Shown: positions 1 through 5,758, counted from the stretch's first letter. The stretch: 5,787 nt of DNA from an uncultured Clostridia bacterium (GCA_937877295.1 CALFIV010000286.1:1-5787), one strand, 5' to 3'. The notes: generated from the letters alone by a model not told the origin. Numbers and translations: made by a program.

Positions 1-307
1 CATCGATGTGGTAATATGTATAAAGCTGCGTGTCATAAATCCACGCGATCGAAAACGGCGTCGGCTCAGGCGTCGGAGTTGGTTCAGGCGTCGGTGTTGG
101 CGTAGACGTCGGTGTTGGCGTTGGCGTGGGAGTGGGCGTTGGCGTCGGCAACGGTGTTGACACGCTTGTTTCCAAAACGAACGCAGCCTCCGAGTCGGCA
201 TGCATTTCCATCGGCAACGTTTCGTCTCCCGCAAAAGCAGAAGTTGCATCCGTACATGCCGTCATCAGAAACAGCAATACAAATACCAGTACAAAAATCC
301 GTTTCAT
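1..307 (-). CDS. Lipoprotein with Thr-Pro linker and start of a calcineurin-like metallophosphoesterase domain (partial, runs off left edge)
   Basis: 102 codons are visible, starting at ATG 307-305 and still open at the window edge. Residues 1-18 are a lipoprotein signal: MKRI, a hydrophobic core (FVLVFVLLFLM) and a lipobox LMTAC with Cys18 as the predicted lipidated residue. Residues ~51-84 are a Thr-Pro linker with a few Glu and Ser. From residue 85 the sequence FSIAWIYDTQ begins; the usual form in clostridial metallophosphoesterases is AW-[IL]-SDTQ, where the Asp (here Asp92) is a metal ligand and Gln replaces the His of the common DxH motif. The protein is therefore likely a surface-anchored phosphoesterase held away from the membrane by the linker; its substrate is unknown. 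The start is supported by AAGGA at 316-320 with an 8-base spacing. It has its own promoter inside the 3' end of the upstream pseudogene. The lipoprotein call is firm; the enzyme call rests on about 18 residues. Confidence 0.72.
   Translation of the reverse strand, partial: MKRIFVLVFVLLFLMTACTDATSAFAGDETLPMEMHADSEAAFVLETSVSTPLPTPTPTPTPTPTPTSTPTPTPEPTPTPEPTPFSIAWIYDTQLYTYYHID
56..157 (-). repeat. Simple-sequence tract encoding the Thr-Pro linker
   Basis: A run of degenerate 6-base units (ACNCCN on the minus strand) encodes residues ~51-84 of the lipoprotein, mostly Thr-Pro pairs with Glu-Pro and one Ser. The third codon positions vary between units, so this is an old or selected repeat rather than a recent perfect expansion. 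Loss or gain of whole 6-base units would keep the frame and only change linker length. Confidence 0.85.
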
Positions 308-334
308 TCCATTGATCCTTATCTATGATGCAGC

Positions 335-363
335 ATTATAGCATAGGTTTTATTGATCTGCAA
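335..363 (-). promoter_or_regulatory. Promoter of the lipoprotein gene (extended -10)
   Basis: On the minus strand, TATAAT (335-340) is preceded by TGC, giving an extended -10. TTGCAG (358-363) lies exactly 17 bases upstream as a partial -35. Transcription would start near 328, leaving a leader of about 20 bases before ATG 307. The elements overlap the last codons of the GNAT pseudogene, so the lipoprotein does not depend on read-through from it. Confidence 0.72.
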
Positions 364-889
364 GCGTCGAAGAAAGCAGCGACCGCCGTGCTTCATTGGT
401 ATCAATCCAAAGATAGACTCTCTCATCCGTTTGCTCGGTTATCACCCCTCCGTTTGCCAATGCCGCGGTCCGAGAAGCTTTGTTATCCGTACGAATCGTT
501 ACCAAAGCTTATTCAATACCCATTTCATTTGCTTTTGCGAGCAGCATCCGAAGTATCGCAGTTCCGTATCCTTTCCCGCGAAATTGCGGAGCGATCGCAC
601 ATCCGATGTTTCCCCTTCTCGGCGCAATGCGTAAGTTAAAAGTGTCTCACTTTGCCAAAGCCGACAGGAATACCGTCTGAAAAGAGCCAGAATGTCGTGG
701 AAGGGACTTTCCATCCACAATTCCATCCTGTACGGACATGTCAAATTGCTTTGTAAGCCATGCTTTGATCTCACAAAAAGATAAGCCGTTTGCACCGTTC
801 AACAATCCGCTTTCTTCCTTTGAGATTTCCTGAAGCATGTTGTAAATGTCCCATCCGTCGTCCAAAGTCAATCTTTTCAATTCCAGCAA
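350..889 (-). pseudogene. GNAT family N-acetyltransferase, broken by three frameshifts and a stop codon
   Basis: Start TTG 889-887 has AGGAG at 897-901, seven bases upstream, and a stop in frame at 920-922. The first frame reads MLELKRLTLDDGWDIYNM and onward to about residue 61. The reading then needs three one-base corrections: after GGAAA-G near 707 (continuing VPSTTFWLFSDGIPVGFGKVR), in the T4 run 638-641 (continuing LTYALRREG), and in the G4 run 612-615 (continuing NIGCAIAPQFRGKGYGT). Each looks like loss of one base from a run. An in-frame TAA at 509-511 follows MGIE, where Lys (AAA) would be expected. The tail ends LADQ and then TAA at 350-352. Restored, it would encode about 180 residues, a normal GNAT length. 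The acetyl-CoA-binding motif A (Q/R-x-x-G-x-G) is visible as RGKGYG. Such enzymes acetylate amines or protein N-termini using acetyl-CoA; the substrate cannot be told. As read, no functional product is made. Confidence 0.88.
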
Positions 890-925
890 AATTCGTCTCC
901 TGTCTGATTTCCGGTTTATTTAAAA

Positions 926-942
926 CAATTGTACTATAATTG
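926..942. repeat. Imperfect palindrome upstream of the GNAT pseudogene
   Basis: CAATTGTACTATAATTG is nearly its own reverse complement, with CAATT/AATTG arms. It overlaps the likely -10 region of the GNAT gene and also contains a perfect TATAAT on the plus strand (935-940). It could be an operator, but AT-rich promoter DNA often looks palindromic by chance. I found no good -35 for the plus-strand TATAAT and no plus-strand gene for it to serve. Confidence 0.25.
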
Positions 943-988
943 ATACCAAAAAACACAGCATAAACCCCTGTTGCCCGTCCGACACACC

Positions 989-1005
989 TTGCGCCACCGG
1001 CGCAA
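989..1005. repeat. Short perfect hairpin (7-base stem, 3-base loop)
   Basis: TTGCGCC-ACC-GGCGCAA is a perfect GC-rich stem-loop. On the plus strand it is followed by TTATATT, a weak U-tract, so a plus-strand terminator is possible but no plus-strand gene precedes it. On the minus strand it is not followed by a T run. Confidence 0.45.
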
Positions 1006-1036
1006 TTTATATTCCACAGAGAGAAACTTATTGTTC

Positions 1037-1076
1037 AAAAAAGAGCCTTTTGTCGGTAGACAAAAGACGCTTTTTT
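1037..1076 (-). terminator. Long hairpin with A6/T6 ends, probable rho-independent terminator
   Basis: An 18-base left arm (1037-1054) pairs with an 18-base right arm (1059-1076) around the 4-base loop 1055-1058, with only two non-matching positions. The stem ends in A6 and T6, so in either direction the transcript ends in a U-run. One of the two mismatches becomes a G-U pair only on the minus strand, so the minus-strand RNA folds slightly better. That fits its place after the minus-strand helicase remnant and before the GNAT gene. It may act in both directions. Confidence 0.65.
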
Positions 1077-1085
1077 GTTGTGAAA

Positions 1086-1133
1086 GTACTCCCAAAAGGT
1101 ACGAGGTCAAGGGAAGTACGCCCAAAAGTGTAC
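1086..1133. repeat. Two imperfect direct repeats, each bounded by GTAC
   Basis: GTAC-TCCCAAAAG-GTAC (1086-1102) and GTAC-GCCCAAAAGT-GTAC (1116-1133) share the core CCCAAAAG and lie 30 bases apart. GTAC is its own reverse complement, so each unit is framed by short palindromes. The pair begins ten bases to the right of the long hairpin. It might be the end of a small repetitive element or a protein-binding array; I do not recognise it. Confidence 0.5.
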
Positions 1134-1264
1134 CATCTCAAATCCTGTTTGCGATTTCGAATGCTACGTTCAAGATTGTCGGCCGATCGTCTTTTAATAG
1201 TAGGGAATCCCACTGTCCTTTATCCCATGAAGCTGAATCCAGATTGTCAGCCCGATACAGAAAG

Positions 1265-1657
1265 CTATACAGTTCTATCCCCGCATAATTGCATAGGTGT
1301 ACGCACCATTCTGCCGAGAAGCTGCGCAATATACGTATAATCCACCGCACGGCGGAATGACATCATGGTCTCTGCTCTGGGGCAATCCCATCCGGTGGAA
1401 AGCGTTTCCTTGAAGAAAACGACTTTGATCCGCTTGTCATCGGCAATACGGCTCGGTTCACAGTACGGCACGTCCAGTCCGCCGATCTGCAGCGTGGGTG
1501 TGCCTTCACCGAATGCATGAACGACTTGTCCTTCGAGGAATCGGTCACCAAGGCGTTCTTCGATGATCCGCAAACATTCGTCAAGATCGGTCGCGGAGAT
1601 CTGGTGTCCGCTGCCATTCTGCACCTGCACGACAAGGATCGGAAACAGCATCGGCTT
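1265..1657 (-). pseudogene. Internal fragment of a DEAD/DEAH (superfamily 2, type III restriction-like) helicase
   Basis: About 126 residues, from roughly ILVVQVQNGSG to a TAG at 1265-1267, match the second RecA-like half of a large DEAD/DEAH box helicase family. The visible signatures are VVQVQNGSG, VPYCEPSRIADD, a motif V-like STGWDCPRAE, and the motif VI QLLGRMVRTP with its arginine finger region. The first RecA half with Walker A and DExx motifs is missing, and the homology stops at RTPMQ (near 1289), after which seven unrelated codons lead to the stop. It therefore cannot hydrolyse ATP alone. Such helicases are common in restriction and other defence or mobile loci, so the fragment may be a relic of one. 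It is fused in frame to the upstream RlmI fragment; the join lies somewhere in 1634-1657 and cannot be fixed to the base. Confidence 0.82.
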
Positions 1658-2078
1658 GATTCGCTCAATCCCGATCGATAATGTTTGCGTAACAAGGATG
1701 TCATTGAAACGATCGACCGTCAATCCGGGAAATGCATCGGCTTCGCCGAAGATCACGCGGCATGCGCCGACGTCATCCCCCCATGACGGCCTTGCGATAC
1801 TCCCATGCGTACTGTACGCGCCTGCGCCAGAACGCGGCGTCAAACCGATCGTTTGCATTGCGCGAAACCAAGCGGATCCGAATCTTTGAATTCCGGCTCA
1901 GAAAGCCGGCCCCGAGATACTTGCCTTTTTCGGATACTGCGTCAACGAGCGAGCCGTTCTCGGCTTGTCCCTCCTCGGAAAGAATTTCTGCCTCATAGAT
2001 CCACGGATGGCCGTTCTCGATCCATCTTGTTCCCTTTGCTGTGATCGTAAACTTCGGAAATGTGCGCTGCGCTTTCAT
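1640..2078 (-). pseudogene. rlmI: RlmI-type 23S rRNA cytosine methyltransferase, 5' part only, frameshifted
   Basis: Start ATG 2076-2078 is preceded by AGGAAGG seven bases upstream and a good promoter. Residues 1-100 give the N-terminal PUA RNA-binding domain (FPKFTITAKGTRWIENGHPWIY) and following linker (IRIRLVSRNANDRFD, YAWEYRKAVMG). A G6 run at 1777-1782 throws the frame into a stop at 1773. With five G the reading continues DDVGACRVIFGEADAFPGLT and VDRFNDILVTQTLSIGIERIK, which is typical of the family. About 145 residues of an expected ~400 remain. The SAM-binding Rossmann domain and catalytic cysteines that methylate 23S rRNA are absent, replaced by a helicase fragment. The call to the RlmI-like class I rRNA methyltransferase family is firm; orthology to E. 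coli rlmI itself is inferred. Confidence 0.87.
1777..1782 (-). other. Frameshift site: G6 run in the RlmI fragment
   Basis: Six G follow GTCAT on the minus strand. Removing one G joins YRKAVMG to DDVGACRVIFGEAD in a single frame, as family members read. With six, the frame ends two codons later at TGA 1773-1775. Polymerase slippage, programmed slippage or a consensus error are all possible. Confidence 0.85.
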
Positions 2079-2106
2079 AAGCGATCCTTCCTGACTGTTT
2101 TTTGTC

Positions 2107-2135
2107 AGTATAACACAATTCTTCAGATACGGCAA
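2107..2135 (-). promoter_or_regulatory. Promoter of the RlmI-type gene
   Basis: On the minus strand, TTGCCG (2130-2135) and TATACT (2107-2112) are separated by exactly 17 bases, and the spacer ends in TGTGT, close to an extended -10. Start would be near 2099, giving a leader of about 20 bases with AGGAAGG before ATG 2078. It follows the chimeric gene's stop by about 50 bases, so this gene has independent transcription. Confidence 0.78.
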
Positions 2136-2185
2136 TCGTTTCGAACGCTTTGCACCGCAGCGGATGCTCTGATTCTCTCCTTTGA

Positions 2186-4303
2186 TCAATATCCTTTATC
2201 GCGGTCAATGATGCTGCCGTCGATTGCGTTGATTGTCAGCAGCGACTGGTTCGAAAACCACGATTTCGTGCCGCGCAGATCGCGCTCGGTGTGCGCATAT
2301 GCCGGATTGTAGTCGTAGCCTAAAAAGTCCCAGACCGGCAGCAGCCAGCACTCGTCGCTGTCCGGCTTTTTGACGCGCATGTACGAAAGGCGGATGTGCT
2401 CCACCACCATGACCATCGTCGCTTCCGGGTCGCCGTCTTCGGGCGGATCGAAGTAGATCGAATAATAGACCTGCTTTTTGAACTTTTCCAGGATCTTGTC
2501 GAACGGCAGCAGCGTGACGTTCTCGTTCTCCGTGCCGACGACGTCATAGACGTTGTACCAGCTCAAAGCGATCACCTTGCCGTTTTCGACGAGCGCATCG
2601 GCGGACATCGGACGCACGGGATCGTCATAGTCGTCGCTCGACACGCCCGCCGCCTGTCTGCCGGTGTCGCTGCCGTGGTAGGAGCTGTAGGGGTAGGCGG
2701 GGATGCCGGAAAAGACCGGGGTGAGGCGGACGCTGTACTGCTCGACCGGACGCTGCGCGACGCCCGCGTAGAGCGCGTTGAAGCCGTCATTGTCACCGAC
2801 GATGCCGCTCACGCGAAACGGCGTATCCGAGAGCGCGGAGAACACGGCGCTTGCGGCGTCCGCCGCCTGCCGCTCCTCGTCGGTTTCCGGCATGCGCTTT
2901 GCATCGAATGCGAATGCGCTGTTGCCGATTGAATCGTGGAAATAGAATTCGCCCACGTCGATCATGATCCAATTGTTGTTTTCATCGGCAAGGGACATGT
3001 GTTCCGCGTCGAAGCTGCCCGGCCAAGGCTCCATCGGACCCGGCTCCGGAAGCTGTGCGTAGCTTTCCATATAGCTTTTCAGGTTGTGCTCGTAGCCTTC
3101 GCGGTAGTCGTCATACGGATAGTCCTCGCCGAAGATGCGGTTGTCGAGCTCCTCGATCCGTTTGAGCATACTGTCGATGTTCGCCTTGTCGCTGTCCTTA
3201 TAGCTTCGTTCGAGATTGAATTTGTAATACGGTCCGTCGCCGAGCACAAGCTTTGCCATTCGTTCCTTTTCCGCTGTCGCAGATATAAGGTCTTTCGTAT
3301 ATTTGTCAAGTTCCGCAGCCATATATGAGAAATTTTCCGCAAATGTCTGTATCTCATTGTTTGTCTTTATCTCAGCAAGCTCGGATATTACCTTTTCAGA
3401 TTGTTTATCCTCAATATATTTGTTAAGGATATCTTGTTCCTTCCTTATTGGACGAACTATCAGGTTTAAGAGCAGCCTTGTGGTTTTCCAAAGCTGTATC
3501 ATTACAAGGACTGCTACAATCGCAAATATTATAAGTGTAAATCCGATGCCCTCGATCAGAAAATCTATCCACCCGTTTGCAGTGGTTATGACTACCGCCA
3601 GCCCACCGTCCTCGCCATAGACGGGACTGAACGTATAAACGGCATGCTCGTCGGTATTGGGCAATATCGTCGGCACGAATACACTTTCGCTGTCCACACC
3701 TAACATTTCATCGAGCTCAGGAAATTCGCCGCTGTATAATGAGTACGGCTCAGTCATTCCGAGTTCCCACAGAATACCGCCCTGACTGACGCGGGCTTCG
3801 TTTTCAAGAACGCCCTCCGCTATATAAAAAACCATATCGTCGCAGTAAAGAATAGCGGCAAGATAAAGCGGATCGCGGTTTTGCTTTATTTTATCCATTT
3901 CGAGCGATATTCTGGTGTAACACACCTGAGCATACAGTCTGCGTACATCGTCCGACATAGTATCAAACTGTTCCGGAGTGATTTTTTTCGCGGAAATATA
4001 TCCGGGGATATATTGGCTGAGTTCTGTTTCCTTTTTATCGGCATCGGCTTCATCATACGACAATTCGATTTTTTCATAATTATTGTGCAGATAATCTATA
4101 ATACGACCTATGCACCGGTAATCGGCAAACATCTCCGCCGTATAATCGGAGATCTGCTGCGAAGCCTCTTTTCTTTCATTCCAGATATTATACAGCGTAA
4201 AGATGTACATGGAAATGAGCATTAAAACTATAAGTATTATCTGAAATAGCGTCAGAGGCTTTATGACCTGTCGGAATATACCATATTTTCTATTATTCAT
4301 CAT
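2186..4303 (-). CDS. Chimeric protein: membrane sensor/HAMP half of a SpoIIE-type phosphatase fused to a DUF6034-like C-terminal region
   Basis: 705 codons without interruption. Residues 18-40 and ~248-271 are membrane helices flanking a ~207-residue extracytoplasmic sensor region. Residues ~272-330 are HAMP-like, followed by a coiled coil ending ELDKYTKDLISATAEKER. In clostridial SpoIIE/PP2C phosphatases this leads into GAEL..A..IQ..MLP and the phosphatase domain; here no phosphatase or kinase motif follows. From about Met349 (3257-3259) the sequence changes to LGDGPYYKFNLE, then an acidic, aromatic-rich region. It ends with TLLPFDKILEKF, LLPVWDFLG and SLLTINAIDGSIIDRDKGY, a pattern I associate with exported DUF6034 proteins. 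DNA composition changes too: GC is 21/60 at 4021-4080 and 41/60 at 2701-2760. The C-terminal part would sit in the cytoplasm, the wrong side for a normally exported domain. GGAG at 4316-4319 lies 12 bases from ATG 4303, a long spacing; the gene is probably coupled to the radical SAM gene 21 bases upstream. Sensor half firm, DUF6034 match moderate. Confidence 0.75.
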   Translation of the reverse strand: MMNNRKYGIFRQVIKPLTLFQIILIVLMLISMYIFTLYNIWNERKEASQQISDYTAEMFADYRCIGRIIDYLHNNYEKIELSYDEADADKKETELSQYIPGYISAKKITPEQFDTMSDDVRRLYAQVCYTRISLEMDKIKQNRDPLYLAAILYCDDMVFYIAEGVLENEARVSQGGILWELGMTEPYSLYSGEFPELDEMLGVDSESVFVPTILPNTDEHAVYTFSPVYGEDGGLAVVITTANGWIDFLIEGIGFTLIIFAIVAVLVMIQLWKTTRLLLNLIVRPIRKEQDILNKYIEDKQSEKVISELAEIKTNNEIQTFAENFSYMAAELDKYTKDLISATAEKERMAKLVLGDGPYYKFNLERSYKDSDKANIDSMLKRIEELDNRIFGEDYPYDDYREGYEHNLKSYMESYAQLPEPGPMEPWPGSFDAEHMSLADENNNWIMIDVGEFYFHDSIGNSAFAFDAKRMPETDEERQAADAASAVFSALSDTPFRVSGIVGDNDGFNALYAGVAQRPVEQYSVRLTPVFSGIPAYPYSSYHGSDTGRQAAGVSSDDYDDPVRPMSADALVENGKVIALSWYNVYDVVGTENENVTLLPFDKILEKFKKQVYYSIYFDPPEDGDPEATMVMVVEHIRLSYMRVKKPDSDECWLLPVWDFLGYDYNPAYAHTERDLRGTKSWFSNQSLLTINAIDGSIIDRDKGY

Positions 4304-4324
4304 TTAAAGAATACGCTCCGAGAT

Positions 4325-5758
4325 CTATGACTGCTTCCGCAGGCGCTTATACTCTGCACACTCCGCTGTGGGGCGCAGCTCCCTGACCTTTTCCTCTATC
4401 CGTTTCAGCCAGCCGTTCCGGAAGAGCCTGCAGGTCGATTCATCGGGAGCAAGTATGTCGCCGGGGTGGCACATGATGCCCGCCGCGCGGCAGCCGCCGA
4501 GACAGAGCCTGCGGTGCTCGCATTCGGTACACTTCTCGTTATGGGAGAGCACGGCAGAGACGCGGGTATTTATAAGCTCCATATACTTCGATTCCGTCAG
4601 ACATTTTTGCAGCCCCAGCTCTTGGATCAGCGGATAATCCGCCTGAAACTCATCATTATTGGAGATCGGCATACAGGTCAGAGCACGTCCCTCGGCGGAA
4701 ATATACATTGATGTGCGGGCATGGGCGCACATACACAGGTTTTCGGGATCTTTAGCCGTATGAACGGCAGGCAGGCTGTATTTGTCCGGCTCCCGTCCGT
4801 CCGCCATGAAAAAGCCTCCGAGATGAAGGTTTATCTGCGGGAGATCGCGGTAAAAGTCCTCCAGATAGTTCAGATAGATTGTGTTTGTCTCGTCGGGGCT
4901 TAAACCGTGCTTTTCCGCATAACCGCCCTCGTGCCATGCACCTGTATCACCAACGGGATTGGTCTTGAGGCTCCTGCATCCGACGGAAGCGAGATAGTTG
5001 ATGCTCTCACGCAGGGTGTGGGCGTTTTCCTTCCACAGGCACATCTCCGCGCCGGTGGGAAAGCCTCTGTCACGGCACAGCTCGTAAGCCCGCCGGACTG
5101 CCTTTTCCGCTCCGTTTATCCCGCGCAGCCAGTCGTGATGACCAACACCGTCGAAGCTCATGTTGAACTCCGGGTGCAGTCCGCGCTGCTCAAAACCGTC
5201 CAGTACACGCTCATTCACAAGAAGACCGTTGGAATAGACCTGACTTATGCCAATGCCGCGCTCGGTAAGGGCATCGACGATCTCCCAGAAGTCGGAGCGC
5301 ACAAGCGGCTCACCGCCGGTTATCGAGCAGCTCAGCACACCGCAGTCCCTCAGATCGTTCACGATCTTCATTATATCCTCGCGGCTGAGCTCGCCGTAGC
5401 GCCCGTCTGCGGCGGAGAGATAGCAATGCCGGCATTTGCAGTTGCATTTTCCCGTTATCGACCAATGAGCCCGCTCCATAAAACGGTTGCGGTAACGCCG
5501 GTATTGCTGTTTTTCCGCAATTCTCTCGCCGGGTGCGCATTCCTCTATGTAACCCTGTTCCAGCAGTTCCTTTGCGCTGTCACGAACGCTTTCGGGGATC
5601 AGCGGCAGATCGAAGTCCACTGATCCGTTGCACAAGGTGAGTGCATCAAAAGCATCTTTTTGGAGGAAGTGTGCCCGGTGTTTCTCGGTATCCACCACGG
5701 AGTAAGGCAGCAGTTCCCAGCCTCGCAGATTGAATTTGTCTTTTAATCGGTAATACAT
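4325..5758 (-). CDS. Radical SAM/SPASM domain protein, probable peptide- or protein-modifying enzyme
   Basis: 477 residues from ATG 5756-5758, chosen because GAGG (5766-5769) sits seven bases upstream; a TTG at 5776 in the same frame has no such site. Residues ~1-75 form a small N-terminal domain (NLRGWELLPYSVVD...) that may be an RRE/PqqD-like peptide-binding winged helix. The radical SAM core begins with HWSITGKCNCKCRHC: Cys105, Cys109 and Cys112 form the CxxxCxxC that binds the SAM-cleaving 4Fe-4S cluster, and GGEP follows at 149-151. The C-terminal SPASM region has Cys342 or Cys344 and Cys362, then Cys410-x2-Cys413-x5-Cys419-x3-Cys423, then Cys430 and Cys443, enough for two auxiliary clusters. 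Such enzymes usually install thioether or other crosslinks in ribosomal peptides or activate enzymes. No precursor peptide is visible; it could lie upstream beyond the window. The gene is intact and complete, probably first of or early in an operon with the chimeric sensor gene. Confidence 0.9.
   Translation of the reverse strand: MYYRLKDKFNLRGWELLPYSVVDTEKHRAHFLQKDAFDALTLCNGSVDFDLPLIPESVRDSAKELLEQGYIEECAPGERIAEKQQYRRYRNRFMERAHWSITGKCNCKCRHCYLSAADGRYGELSREDIMKIVNDLRDCGVLSCSITGGEPLVRSDFWEIVDALTERGIGISQVYSNGLLVNERVLDGFEQRGLHPEFNMSFDGVGHHDWLRGINGAEKAVRRAYELCRDRGFPTGAEMCLWKENAHTLRESINYLASVGCRSLKTNPVGDTGAWHEGGYAEKHGLSPDETNTIYLNYLEDFYRDLPQINLHLGGFFMADGREPDKYSLPAVHTAKDPENLCMCAHARTSMYISAEGRALTCMPISNNDEFQADYPLIQELGLQKCLTESKYMELINTRVSAVLSHNEKCTECEHRRLCLGGCRAAGIMCHPGDILAPDESTCRLFRNGWLKRIEEKVRELRPTAECAEYKRLRKQS

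Larger units (their letters stand above)
890..1264. other. Gene-free stretch between helicase remnant and GNAT pseudogene
   Basis: I see no gene here. Open frames of 60-105 codons exist on both strands but have no credible ribosome-binding site and match no family I know. The stretch holds, from right to left, unrecognised sequence (1134-1264), a pair of GTAC-framed repeats (1086-1133), a long A/T-tailed hairpin (1037-1076), a short perfect hairpin (989-1005) and the AT-rich upstream region of the GNAT gene, which includes an imperfect palindrome (926-942). The GNAT promoter should lie around 925-960, where TATAGT and TACAAT occur on the minus strand, but neither has a good -35 at the right distance. 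Confidence 0.6.

Noticed and set aside
56..157. Possible CRISPR array or minisatellite in the repeated tract near the left edge
   Set aside because: The units are six bases with no spacers and translate cleanly as a Thr-Pro linker in a lipoprotein.
499..795. A 98-codon minus-strand frame starting MQTAYLFVRSK
   Set aside because: It is an out-of-frame reading of the GNAT pseudogene; only a short middle part (LTYALRREG) is in the genuine frame.
935..940. Plus-strand promoter with perfect TATAAT
   Set aside because: No acceptable -35 at 16-18 bases and no plus-strand gene follows.
934..1288. Open frames of 60-105 codons on both strands in the gap between broken genes
   Set aside because: They lack ribosome-binding sites, read through the hairpin and repeats, and show no recognisable domain.
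1265..1657. Active restriction or defence helicase system
   Set aside because: Only an internal fragment of the second RecA domain is present, without Walker A/DExx motifs, methyltransferase or other partner genes in the window.
2091..2108. Small inverted repeat CTGAC-N8-GTCAG near the RlmI transcript start
   Set aside because: Arms of five bases around a T-rich loop arise often by chance, and it is too weak to call an operator or attenuator without comparison to relatives.
2396..3328. Long plus-strand open frames (178 and 130 codons) opposite the chimeric gene
   Set aside because: They are antisense shadows of the GC-rich minus-strand gene. They have Val/Arg/Ala-rich low-information composition, no ribosome site and no known family.
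4907..5623. A 238-codon plus-strand frame opposite the radical SAM gene
   Set aside because: The minus strand carries a complete radical SAM/SPASM protein with all its cysteine motifs; the plus frame is its antisense and matches no family.
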